Part shown: positions 1-8,359 of the stretch, piece by piece
How the letters are laid out: the number at the start of each line of letters is the position of its first letter
How positions within the stretch are numbered: position 1 is the first letter of the stretch
Assembly (NCBI RefSeq): GCF_004378355.1
Contig: NZ_SNUB01000015.1
Location: 1 to 64,000 of the forward strand
DNA from: Psychromonas algicola
GTDB taxonomy: Bacteria > Pseudomonadota > Gammaproteobacteria > Enterobacterales > Psychromonadaceae
Length of the DNA stretch: 64,000 bases
Reading direction: 5' to 3'
Position numbers and translations under genes: made by a program
Notes under the pieces: generated by a model
Databases searched by the model: none
The model's input: the letters and a program-made list of their open reading frames with translations, nothing else
What the model was told of the DNA's origin: nothing

Positions 1-250
1 TTTAACCAGAAAGGTTATCCCTTAATAATGAAGGGTGACGAGTTTTTTATACAATATCGACAGTGAAATAATAAATAAAAATCAATTTGAACTTGATTTA
101 CAAAGAGTGACCATATATGTCCAAGTTTACTTGCAAGGCCAAGTAAAGCTATTTCCGTTATTACTTTTATTTTTCACTAACGAAAATAGTTTTATTTTGA
201 AGGTTTAAATTGATGGCTGTCCAAGTTTACTTTTCTTTTTTTGTCCAAGT

Positions 251-976
251 CTATTTTGCACTACTATAAATAACATCTCTTAACTTTTTTTGTTTCGACT
301 CAGTACTAAAATCTTTGAATACTTCTTCACCAACATGTATGTAAAAAACTTTAGAATCTATACATTCTATACATCCTTCTAAGGCGTTTTTTAAATCTTC
401 AATATTTTTTCCTATTTTTTGGAGGAAATCATTAGAAAGCCACATATGAGAACCAATAGCCTCAGTATATCCAACGCAGAGCTTTCTTACCCCAATGTTT
501 TTACTAATATCTATTTCTAATTGTTCGAGTGGGGCTGGCAAATTATTTGATAACATTGGCAATCCTTCGTAACTTTTTCCTTTTACACTATATTCAATTG
601 GGTCTGTTACATTTTGCCAATAATCAAATTCAATATCTACAAGCCAAGCTTGTAAAAAACCATCAAGCTTTACCAATTCATTAACCCATTCTAACCACCA
701 TCTTTCTCTATTTATTTTTTTTACTTTAATTTTTAAAGAAACCTGCTGATAGTTAACTAGCTCTACCAAATGAAAATTAAAATATTCACTTTCAATATTA
801 AACTTATGTCTTTTAAACTTTTTAAAATCTAATAAAAGGCTAGAAAACTTAATTCTTTCTCCATACATAGATATTGAATTAATATTATCTTCCCGAATTA
901 AAAGTGATTCCAAACTTTTCAATATTTCAATCTGTTTTTTTGAATTTAAACTGAAAACAAATTCTAATTTTTGCAT
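251..976 (-). CDS. Putative CDI immunity protein (CdiI-like), 241 aa
   Basis: I do not recognise this protein by sequence. It begins 16 bases after the stop of the CdiA C-terminal fragment on the same strand, which is where the cognate immunity gene sits in contact-dependent inhibition loci. It has no signal peptide or membrane segment, as expected for a cytoplasmic protein that binds and blocks a toxin domain. It is Lys/Glu/Phe/Trp-rich and AT-rich (long Lys, Asn and Ile runs), lower in GC than the housekeeping genes in this window, which is usual for CDI immunity genes. An unrelated cargo protein in a CDI locus is the alternative. The role is inferred from position only. Confidence 0.55.
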   Translation of the reverse strand: MQKLEFVFSLNSKKQIEILKSLESLLIREDNINSISMYGERIKFSSLLLDFKKFKRHKFNIESEYFNFHLVELVNYQQVSLKIKVKKINRERWWLEWVNELVKLDGFLQAWLVDIEFDYWQNVTDPIEYSVKGKSYEGLPMLSNNLPAPLEQLEIDISKNIGVRKLCVGYTEAIGSHMWLSNDFLQKIGKNIEDLKNALEGCIECIDSKVFYIHVGEEVFKDFSTESKQKKLRDVIYSSAK

Positions 977-992
977 ATTTAACTCTTTAAAT

Positions 993-2936
993 TTATTTAA
1001 TTATTACAGTTACGCCTATTTCTCTTCCATATTGAATTAAACTAGACGCAGAATTAATACCGCCAGGTTGTACTCTTAAATCTAAAACCATATTCGCAGG
1101 CTGATTATCAATAGTTGCGATTCTAGTTGCTAAATCATCTATATGGTTCTGCATGCGGCTCATCCATGTCTTCCCATTTGTATCAACAGTCTTTAAGCTA
1201 ACAAGGGTATTGCCTTTTTGAAAATCAACTAAAGGAAAATATCCATTATATTCACTTCCTACATTATACCAGTCTTTATAGTCTGTCAGAGCAAGATGTT
1301 TTTCAATCTCAATACCTCTGGTGGTTGGTTCCAATGTCCAGAATCCTTCAACAACATCATCAACTTTCCCCCAAAGCCCTTTACTCTTATAAAGCGCAAT
1401 AAGAGAGCGAGCTGCTATTGCCGCCTCTCCAACACCCGTAGCGAGAGAAATTAAATCTCCCATCTGAGCTTGCGATTGCTGGACTGCATTAAAGACTAAA
1501 AGGCTATTAGCCTGTTGATTTAGTTGTTCATTATCAGATACCTCTCTAATGCCATCTAATGTAAAATAATCAGTCCATTTTACATCAAGATTAGAGAGTG
1601 CATCTTCTTTCGCTTCTGAATCTAATGCCCAAGGGAAATTATAATCAAGCGCACTATCTTGCCATTTAGGTTCGTCAGAGAATAATAAACTGGTTATTTT
1701 TAATGCATCTTCAACACCATATATTTCTACTTGTTCATTATAAAAAGTCGTTATATAGGATTCTAGTTTTATTTTTTCTTCAGTAGATAGGCTATCAGGA
1801 TCTGTCTTATACTTATCTAATAATTGATCGCTATGTTGATTTATGTAATCTAATTCTAAGATTTTTCTAGCATCCTCTATAGACATTCGACCTTCTCTAG
1901 CTTCTTTTAAAGCTTCTAAAGATTCGCCACCTAGAAAGTTATTATCAATCGCCGTATCACTCGCTTGTCCTGCTGCTACTGCATTATTCAGATCGCCTGT
2001 AGACGCACCAACCGCTGTTGAAGCAAGACCTAATATTGCAGCAATGGTTTCTTTTTGATCAGAAGTTAAATCACTTCCGTTTTCTGACCCATATAGCCAA
2101 CTTGCTAAGAGAGGAGCCGCTGCTTCTGAAGTTGCAGCCGTTACACCAGCTGTTAAGCCATCATTACCGCCTGATGCGGCTACCGCTGCGGCTAATACGC
2201 CATGTGCTAAAACGTGAGCAGCTTCTTCTCCCCCAGTAAGTTGTCCATTGTGATTATTTGCGGCAATGTCTTTGAAGTACTGACCTATTGCATAGGACAC
2301 GGTAGGTGATGCAGCGGCGGCTGCTTGCCCAAGTAGACTATTTGTTGGTGTCCCTACTACAGCGCCTATGGTGCCTAATAATAAATTGTAATTTTGTAAT
2401 GTTTCAGTTTTATCATTAAATTGCGCTTGATTAATTTCGCCACTTTCTAACTGCTCTTTTAGCTCTGTCAATTGGCTGTTAACTAAACCTTTTAATGCAG
2501 TTACATTTTTATCAAAAGCTTGTGTTATAGCTTGTTGGTTATTTACAAACTCTTCTACTTCAGCTTGATCAAAATTGTTATTTAACGCACCACTATCAAC
2601 AATTGCTGTTTCTGTGGTGGTAGTTGTTGCTATATTTGCAATCGCTTGGGTTGTATTTTCACCCGTTAGCGCTTGTTGTGTTTCTGAATCTGTAATTTCA
2701 ATATTCGCAGTATTAATACCACTGTTAGTTGTTGAACTTTGACTAAATTCTGTCGCGCCGTAGCCTGCTGATCTTGTTAAGCCATATTTACCTGATTCGT
2801 TTTTAGAAACTGACGCATCGCCGCCAAAACTTTCGCCGCTGAAGTCTGCATTGTTTTCTAAATTGCTCTGAGTAATAGTGCCGGTACTAAAACTATTATT
2901 ACCTGCTGTTTCAGCATTACTATTTGATGTAATCAA
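993..2936 (-). CDS. Orphan CdiA / hemagglutinin C-terminal fragment with toxin domain
   Basis: The 647 residues match only the C-terminal part of CdiA-type exoproteins. Residues about 1-150 are the low-complexity region after the hemagglutinin repeats, with the typical stretch INTANIEITDSETQQ. Residues about 190-335 are the hydrophobic pretoxin region, ending in IDNN where the family normally has VENN. The last ~110 residues carry GIEIEKHLA, FPLVDFQKG and SLKTVDT, which look like the E-D-K core of a PD-(D/E)xK nuclease-fold CdiA-CT toxin (inference). CdiA proteins usually exceed 2000 residues and need a secretion domain and a CdiB partner; neither is present. The open frame starts with TTG, no convincing ribosome site is visible, and an in-frame TAG lies eight codons upstream, so this is probably a displaced (orphan) toxin cassette that may not be translated alone. 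Confidence 0.75.
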   Translation of the reverse strand: MITSNSNAETAGNNSFSTGTITQSNLENNADFSGESFGGDASVSKNESGKYGLTRSAGYGATEFSQSSTTNSGINTANIEITDSETQQALTGENTTQAIANIATTTTTETAIVDSGALNNNFDQAEVEEFVNNQQAITQAFDKNVTALKGLVNSQLTELKEQLESGEINQAQFNDKTETLQNYNLLLGTIGAVVGTPTNSLLGQAAAAASPTVSYAIGQYFKDIAANNHNGQLTGGEEAAHVLAHGVLAAAVAASGGNDGLTAGVTAATSEAAAPLLASWLYGSENGSDLTSDQKETIAAILGLASTAVGASTGDLNNAVAAGQASDTAIDNNFLGGESLEALKEAREGRMSIEDARKILELDYINQHSDQLLDKYKTDPDSLSTEEKIKLESYITTFYNEQVEIYGVEDALKITSLLFSDEPKWQDSALDYNFPWALDSEAKEDALSNLDVKWTDYFTLDGIREVSDNEQLNQQANSLLVFNAVQQSQAQMGDLISLATGVGEAAIAARSLIALYKSKGLWGKVDDVVEGFWTLEPTTRGIEIEKHLALTDYKDWYNVGSEYNGYFPLVDFQKGNTLVSLKTVDTNGKTWMSRMQNHIDDLATRIATIDNQPANMVLDLRVQPGGINSASSLIQYGREIGVTVIIK

Positions 2937-2969
2937 GCCTGCTACAAGGTTGGTACGCTACATTTCATG

Positions 2970-3047
2970 TTGGTCACTCCATATTTAGATTGATTTGCTG
3001 AATACTTATCTATCTTGGCACATTGCGATGCCGTTTTGGAGTGACCA
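2970..3047. repeat. Inverted repeat at the broken 5' side of the cdiA fragment
   Basis: TTGGTCACTCCA (2970-2981) and TGGAGTGACCAT (3037-3048) are inverted copies matching over 11 bases, 55 bases apart. They bound a short segment directly upstream of the truncated cdiA fragment. The arrangement resembles the ends of a small non-autonomous element or a deletion scar of an insertion sequence; I cannot name a family. Confidence 0.5.
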
Positions 3048-3134
3048 TCTCAGCACCCAACGACTTTGAATTATTGTAATAGATCAACTACCTTTTAGAA
3101 ATGCATATTACTGTATTATAAGAAGGTGTTTGTT

Positions 3135-3284
3135 ATGACTCAATCTCGCCAATCATAAGTATCATTATCTGATGCGCCTTATTATCATTGTATTTCTCGT
3201 TGTGTTCGCCGCGCTTATTTATGTGGTGAAGATAAATACACAGAAAAGTCTTTGAACATTAAAATAGCCCTGACTCCATTTTAA
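3135..3284 (+). pseudogene. Degenerate N-terminus of REP-associated (Y1/IS200-like) transposase
   Basis: Reading from the ATG at 3135 gives a short start, a TAA at codon 8, and then in the same frame [19 protein letters not shown] followed by [11 protein letters not shown]. This is the conserved N-terminal segment ([18 protein letters not shown]) of the REP-associated tyrosine transposases of Vibrio and Shewanella. The frame then runs into unrelated codons and stops at 3282-3284. Both the early stop and the loss of the catalytic HUH and Tyr region show it is a remnant. It lies between the broken cdiA fragment and radD, marking past mobile activity at this junction. Confidence 0.7.
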
Positions 3285-3415
3285 CCTCCGTGATAATAAA
3301 ATTTATTTTTAGACATGCTTATTTCTGTATGTAGAAATCAATATAAACCCATTCATTTACAATCATTAACTGTTAAACTTTCATTTTTCATTTAACTCAA
3401 AATATATCCTCATTT

Positions 3416-5209
3416 ATGTACAAACTTCGTCCTTATCAACAAGATGCTGTGAATGCGACTTTGCATTACTTTCGACGTTTTAGCTCACCTGCTGTGTTAG
3501 CGTTATCAACGGGCGCCGGTAAAAGTTTGATTATCGCCGAATTAGCGCGTATTGCCAAAGGGCGAGTGTTAGTCCTTGCACACGTTAAAGAGCTTGTTGA
3601 ACAAAACCATGCAAAATATGAAAGTTATGGTGTTGAAGCTTCTATCTTTTCAGCAGGTCTTGGACGTAAAGAAACCACTGAACAAGTGGTGTTTGCATCC
3701 GTACAATCCATTGTTAACAACCTTGAGTTATTTACTGATGCATTTTCATTATTAGTGATCGACGAATGCCATCGTGTGCCCATGCAAGGCGATTCAAGCT
3801 ATCAGAAAGTGATTAAACACTTACAAGCAATAAATCCTAACCTCAAAGTGTTAGGCTTAACAGCGACACCTTATCGCCTTGGTTTAGGCTGGATATATCA
3901 ATACCATACGCGCGGACAAGTACGCAGTGAAGAGCCGCGCTTTTTCCGTGATTGTATTTTTGATTTACCGATCCGCTTTTTATTGGATGAAAAGTTCTTA
4001 ACTGAACCTAAAGTGATGGATATGGCGGTGTTAAGTTATGACTTTTCGCAAATTTCGCCAGCTAATACCGGCACTTATCGCGAAGCTGACTTAAATAAAG
4101 TGATTGAAAAATCAGGTCGGGCGACACCTGAAATTATTAAGTCTGTGATTGTGCATGCTAAAGATCGCCAAGGTGTGATGATTTTTGCTTCCACGGTGAA
4201 ACATGCGCAGGAAATTTTAGGTTATTTAGGGAATGAAAGTGCGGCATTAATCATTGGTGATACTGCGGGTAAAGATCGTGACCAAATTATCCAAGACTTT
4301 AAAAATAAAAAGATTAAATACCTAGTTAATGTTTCTGTACTAACCACGGGCTTTGATGCACCGCATGTGGATTTAATCGCCATTCTACGTCCGACTGAAT
4401 CGGTTAGTTTGTATCAACAAATTGTCGGGCGCGGATTGCGTTTGTCGGAAGGTAAAAAAGATTGTTTAGTAATGGAGTTTGCGGGTAATTGTTATGACCT
4501 CTATCAACCAGAAGTGGGACAAGCAGCCCCTGAAAGTGGCAGTGAAATGGTGACTATTCCTTGTCCTGCTTGTCAGTTTAATAATAATTTTTGGGGAAAG
4601 CTCGATCCAGCTGGTTTTGTGATTGAACATTATGGGCGTAAGTGCCAAGGTTATTCATTAAAAATTACCGAAGATGATGACGGTAATAAGTTTGAGCAGC
4701 GCGTACATTGTAATTATCGTTTCCGTGCTAAATTTTGTGAACAGTGTGGAATGGATAATGATATCGCAGCGCGTGTTTGTGGACATTGTGAAGCGGTATT
4801 AGTGGACCCTGATAAAAAATTACGTGAAGCGTTAAAACTCAAAGATGCAATGATTATTCGTTGTGATGATATGCAGCTTTCTGCTACTAAAAACAAGCAT
4901 GGTAAAAATCAGCTAAAAGTCACTTACAGTGGTGGTCAAGGGCAAATAAGTGAAGTGTGGCAACTGACGACGGCGAAGCAAAAAGCACAATTTTTACAGC
5001 GATTTATTCAGCCGCATTTGATTGACCGTTTTCGACCTTTTACTGAAGCGTCAGTGACTAAGATAATCAATAACGAACATAGATTACAAGCGCCTGAAAT
5101 TGTGATTGCCAATAAAGTAGGGCGATTTTGGCAAGTACGCGACAAGTTGTTTACTATTCATGAATTCCCTAAAGCGGTGGAATTATTAACTCAAATGGAC
5201 TCTGAATAA
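3416..5209 (+). CDS. radD: RadD-family superfamily II helicase (YejH)
   Basis: RadD is a DEAD/DEAH-like ATPase involved in double-strand break repair and in processing recombination intermediates with RecA. The 597-residue length fits E. coli RadD (about 586). Visible helicase motifs are the N-terminal Q-like segment LRPYQQDAV, Walker A STGAGKS (residues 31-37), the DECH box (116-119), motif III GLTATPYR (about 146) and motif VI QIVGRGLR (about 337). The C-terminal third has several CxxC pairs (CPAC, CEQCG, CGHCE), the zinc-binding region typical of RadD. It stands alone, with a short AT-rich leader, downstream of the transposase remnant. Confidence 0.92.
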   Translation: MYKLRPYQQDAVNATLHYFRRFSSPAVLALSTGAGKSLIIAELARIAKGRVLVLAHVKELVEQNHAKYESYGVEASIFSAGLGRKETTEQVVFASVQSIVNNLELFTDAFSLLVIDECHRVPMQGDSSYQKVIKHLQAINPNLKVLGLTATPYRLGLGWIYQYHTRGQVRSEEPRFFRDCIFDLPIRFLLDEKFLTEPKVMDMAVLSYDFSQISPANTGTYREADLNKVIEKSGRATPEIIKSVIVHAKDRQGVMIFASTVKHAQEILGYLGNESAALIIGDTAGKDRDQIIQDFKNKKIKYLVNVSVLTTGFDAPHVDLIAILRPTESVSLYQQIVGRGLRLSEGKKDCLVMEFAGNCYDLYQPEVGQAAPESGSEMVTIPCPACQFNNNFWGKLDPAGFVIEHYGRKCQGYSLKITEDDDGNKFEQRVHCNYRFRAKFCEQCGMDNDIAARVCGHCEAVLVDPDKKLREALKLKDAMIIRCDDMQLSATKNKHGKNQLKVTYSGGQGQISEVWQLTTAKQKAQFLQRFIQPHLIDRFRPFTEASVTKIINNEHRLQAPEIVIANKVGRFWQVRDKLFTIHEFPKAVELLTQMDSE

Positions 5210-5358
5210 TATTCATCAAACAGTTTTGTAATTCCTTTGAAACTGAGTAACATGTGTCTGTACTTTGAGGTTTTATAGATTTTAATATGAAATTATCAAC
5301 ATGAGATAACTAGCATGAAACCTCAATATTAATTATCACTATCAAATTGGATCAAAAA

Positions 5359-5814
5359 ATGAATAAAGTATTAATTATTTTAGCTTCTATTGCAGTATTT
5401 ATTGTTGTCGCTTTTTTTGTTTTAGGCATGATGTCTAAAAAGGGTGAGGCATTAGGTTTAAAAGAAGGTCAACTACAAGCTTGTGCTAGCACTGAAAACT
5501 GTGTGATCAGCGAACAAATAGATGGCATGGCGAATACAGTTGAACCATTTACTTTCAGCGGCGATAAAGGCGAATTTGTTAGCAAATTAGAAGGTGTTAT
5601 TGAAACGTTAGGCGGTAAAGTCACAGTGAAAGAAGGCGACTATATCGCTGCCACTTTTACTTCCGGGATCTTTGGTTTTGTTGACGATGTTGAGTTACGC
5701 GTGACGGACGATAATCTTTTGCATTTCCGCTCTGCTTCTCGTGTTGGCCGTAGTGATTTAGGTGCAAATAAAAAACGTGTTGATGCAATGAAAATGTTAT
5801 TAAATCAACAGTAA
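5359..5814 (+). CDS. DUF1499-family membrane-anchored protein
   Basis: The protein has one N-terminal hydrophobic segment (LIILASIAVFIVVAFFVLG) followed by a soluble domain. That domain contains CASTENCVIS and later GIFGFVDDVELRV and RSASRVGRSDLGANKKRVD, the hallmark segments of the DUF1499 family (often annotated as hypothetical or YbbC-like). The biochemical role of the family is unknown. I start it at the ATG at 5359, which directly precedes the membrane anchor; an in-frame TTG at 5347 would add four residues. It is a single gene between radD and the HD hydrolase. Confidence 0.8.
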   Translation: MNKVLIILASIAVFIVVAFFVLGMMSKKGEALGLKEGQLQACASTENCVISEQIDGMANTVEPFTFSGDKGEFVSKLEGVIETLGGKVTVKEGDYIAATFTSGIFGFVDDVELRVTDDNLLHFRSASRVGRSDLGANKKRVDAMKMLLNQQ

Positions 5815-5901
5815 TATTGCACAAAAATAACTAAGCAATGTTAATTACCTTAACGTGTTTCGATTTCCTCAAACACGTTAAGGTTTAATAGGAATATAAA
5901 T

Positions 5902-6495
5902 ATGCTCGACTTACAAAAACAGTTAGCTTTTATTATTGAAATCGATAAATTGAAAGCAGTTTATCGTCAAACAACGGTAAAAGAAGATAAAGATCGTTTT
6001 GAAAATAGCGCTGAACATAGTTGGCATATTGCATTAACGGCACAACTTTTACGTGATTATGCCGAGCATGATATCGATATCAACCGTGTGGTTAAGATGT
6101 TGTTGATCCACGATATTATTGAAATTGATGCAGGTGATCTATTTGCCTTTGCAGAAAGTGAAGATCATCAAGCGCAAGCTTTAAAAGAAGAAAAGGCAGC
6201 ACAACGTTTATTTGGTTTGTTACCTGCTGAGCAGTACGATGAATATAAGACCTTATGGTTTGAGTTCGAAGCGGCAGAGAGTAATGACGCTCAATTTGCA
6301 AAATCAATGGATAGAATTTTGCCCTTGGTGCAGAACATGAATAACCAAGGTGGCAGTTGGGCTAAGCATAAAATAAAACGATCTCAGGTTTTAAAGCGTA
6401 ACCAATACTTAGAATATATTGCACCTAAGCTTTGGGATTTTGTTCAATCTCAGGCTAATTTAGCGGTTGAAAATGGTTGGTTAACCGCGGACTAA
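5902..6495 (+). CDS. HD-superfamily hydrolase (YfbR / COG1896-like)
   Basis: This is a 197-residue all-helical HD phosphohydrolase. The metal-binding signature is clear: ENSAEHSWH (residues about 32-40) and LLIHDIIEIDAGD (about 65-77), with a further D in KSMDRILPL. Related proteins are YfbR-type 5'-deoxynucleotidases and other small HD nucleotide hydrolases, so a role in nucleotide-pool housekeeping is likely, but the substrate cannot be read from the sequence. The gene is monocistronic, with an inverted repeat (AACGTGTTTC...AAACACGTT) in the leader at about 5852-5881. Confidence 0.82.
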   Translation: MLDLQKQLAFIIEIDKLKAVYRQTTVKEDKDRFENSAEHSWHIALTAQLLRDYAEHDIDINRVVKMLLIHDIIEIDAGDLFAFAESEDHQAQALKEEKAAQRLFGLLPAEQYDEYKTLWFEFEAAESNDAQFAKSMDRILPLVQNMNNQGGSWAKHKIKRSQVLKRNQYLEYIAPKLWDFVQSQANLAVENGWLTAD

Positions 6496-6848
6496 TCCAT
6501 TTCATTTCATGAGTTCGTATTCAATAAGTAATTTTAATCTGCTTTTATAAGCTTGATTGAAATTACTTTTTTATTTCTAAGATTTCATTATTTTCATGCC
6601 AACTTATCGCCTCTATCAATCTCTTATTCTTTTTTTCTTAATATTTTTTACTTTTAACCCTTCGTAAAACAATATTTTTATTTATTTGAAGTTTCTATTT
6701 AATAATATGAAATGCCGCTTTAAAAACAAATTGTTTGTGATTCTGATCTTAGAATTCTAATGGGTTTGCCTTTATGATGATTTCTATTCATGAGCACTAT
6801 TTTTTATTCAGTCTTGCTGAAAGTGTTATTACATAGGAGTTATTGATC
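6496..6848. other. Intergenic leader of the uronate cluster
   Basis: No gene is visible in this AT-rich stretch upstream of uxaC. It holds a short palindrome at 6724-6736 (listed separately) and a strong ribosome site, AGGAG at 6835-6839, nine bases before the uxaC ATG. That spacing decides the uxaC start. The promoter must lie here because the upstream gene is unrelated. Confidence 0.5.
6724..6736. promoter_or_regulatory. Palindrome AAACAA-A-TTGTTT upstream of uxaC, possible operator
   Basis: This is a perfect 6+1+6 palindrome about 110 bases before uxaC. It has the AAAC...GTTT flavour of IclR/KdgR operators, but the half-site spacing differs from the stronger candidate at 11391-11408. It is therefore offered only as a possible binding site for KdgR or another regulator. 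Confidence 0.3.
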
Positions 6849-8255
6849 ATGGCCAAACAGTTTATAGATGAGAATTTTCTGCTTGCTAATGAAACAGCAA
6901 AACACTTGTTTCATACTTACGCTAAAACCTTACCTATCATCGATTACCATAACCATTTGAGCGCGCAGGAAATTAATGAAGATATTCACTTCTCTTCTAT
7001 TACTGAGGCGTGGTTAGGCCATGATCATTACAAATGGAGAGCGATGCGTACTAATGGCGTTGAAGAGCAATTTATTACGGGCGATGCATCGGAGCGTGAT
7101 AAGTTTGAAAAGTGGTGTGCAAGCATGCCTTATTTGTTAGGAAATCCTTTATTACATTGGACTCATTTAGAACTTCAACGCTATTTTGATATCGACCTTG
7201 TTATCAATGAAAAAAATGCATCGGCTATTTGGGAAGAGTGTAATAAAAAATTAGCAACGCCAGCATATAGCGCAAGAAATTTATTACGCCGTATGAATGT
7301 TGAATCATTGTGTACGACGGATGATCCATTAAGTGATTTAGAACACCATAAAGCATTAGCAGAAGAGGGTTTTGAGGTTAAAGTGTTACCCACATTTCGT
7401 GCTGATGACTTATTTTATATTGAAAATAACAACAAATTCTTGAATTGGGTTAAGCGTTTAGGCGATAAAACCCAATCAGATATTCAATCCATTCATAGTC
7501 TATTTAAAGCCATTGAGCAGCGATTTGATTACTTTCATAGTAATGGCTGTCGTTTGTCAGATATCGGTATAAAAGTCGTTCCTTATGCTCAAAGCTCCGT
7601 TGAGCAAGCTGATACTGTGTTCCGCAAAGTCCTTGCGGGAGAAAACATTAACCAAAATGAGATAGATATTTTTAAAACCCAAATATTTCATTTCTTAGGC
7701 GTTAAAAACAAGCAATTCGGTTGGACAATGCAGCTGCATATTGGCGTTTTACAAGACCCTAACCAACGTCGATTTGAAGAAATTGGTCCTGCAACGGGAA
7801 TGAGTGCAATGGACGATCAACCCATTGCTAAAAACTTGGCGCGATTATTAAGTGATTTAGATTATGAGCGCAATCTGACCAAAACCATTATTTATTGTTT
7901 GAACCCTAGAGATAACGCGGTAGTCGCTTCATTAATTGGTGGATTTCAAGATAGTGATTCGGTGCCCGGTAAAATTCAATTTGGCTCTGCTTGGTGGTTT
8001 AACGATCAAAAAGACGGCATGCTTAATCAGATTAAAATGTTAGGAAATATGGGCATGTTAGGACGTTTTATTGGCATGTTAACCGATTCTCGCAGTCTAC
8101 TTTCTATGCCTCGCCACGAGTATTTTCGTCGTATTTTATGTAACTTGATTGGTCAATGGGTTGAAGAGGGCGAAGTTCCAGACGACCAAGTGATGTTAAA
8201 GGAAATGGTTGAAGGGATTTGTTATTACAATGCCAAACGTTATTTCAACCTTTAA
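6849..8255 (+). CDS. uxaC: Glucuronate (uronate) isomerase UxaC
   Basis: UxaC interconverts D-glucuronate with D-fructuronate and D-galacturonate with D-tagaturonate in the cytosol (EC 5.3.1.12). The 468-residue length and the opening ENFLLANETAKHLFHTYA are typical, followed by the metal-site motif DYHNHLS (HxH) near residue 34. Segments such as VLPTFRADDL, MQLHIGV and GSAWWFNDQKDGM are family hallmarks. The start is set by AGGAG nine bases upstream. It is followed after 104 bases by the heparinase II/III-fold lyase, so it probably handles a saturated uronic acid released by that enzyme. The companion reductase and dehydratase (UxaB/UxuB, UxuA) are not in this window. Confidence 0.95.
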   Translation: MAKQFIDENFLLANETAKHLFHTYAKTLPIIDYHNHLSAQEINEDIHFSSITEAWLGHDHYKWRAMRTNGVEEQFITGDASERDKFEKWCASMPYLLGNPLLHWTHLELQRYFDIDLVINEKNASAIWEECNKKLATPAYSARNLLRRMNVESLCTTDDPLSDLEHHKALAEEGFEVKVLPTFRADDLFYIENNNKFLNWVKRLGDKTQSDIQSIHSLFKAIEQRFDYFHSNGCRLSDIGIKVVPYAQSSVEQADTVFRKVLAGENINQNEIDIFKTQIFHFLGVKNKQFGWTMQLHIGVLQDPNQRRFEEIGPATGMSAMDDQPIAKNLARLLSDLDYERNLTKTIIYCLNPRDNAVVASLIGGFQDSDSVPGKIQFGSAWWFNDQKDGMLNQIKMLGNMGMLGRFIGMLTDSRSLLSMPRHEYFRRILCNLIGQWVEEGEVPDDQVMLKEMVEGICYYNAKRYFNL

Positions 8256-8359
8256 TCATTATTTGAAATAACAATCGTTTAGAGAAGTAAAAGGACGTTA
8301 CAGGGCAGTCTCTTTTTTAAATCAAAGGGATTGCTTTAGCTGCAAAGGAAGTTTCAACA

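Noticed and set aside
2018-2239. Plus-strand frame inside the cdiA fragment
   Set aside because: It is the antisense shadow of the Ala-rich pretoxin region, Leu-rich by mirror of its codons.
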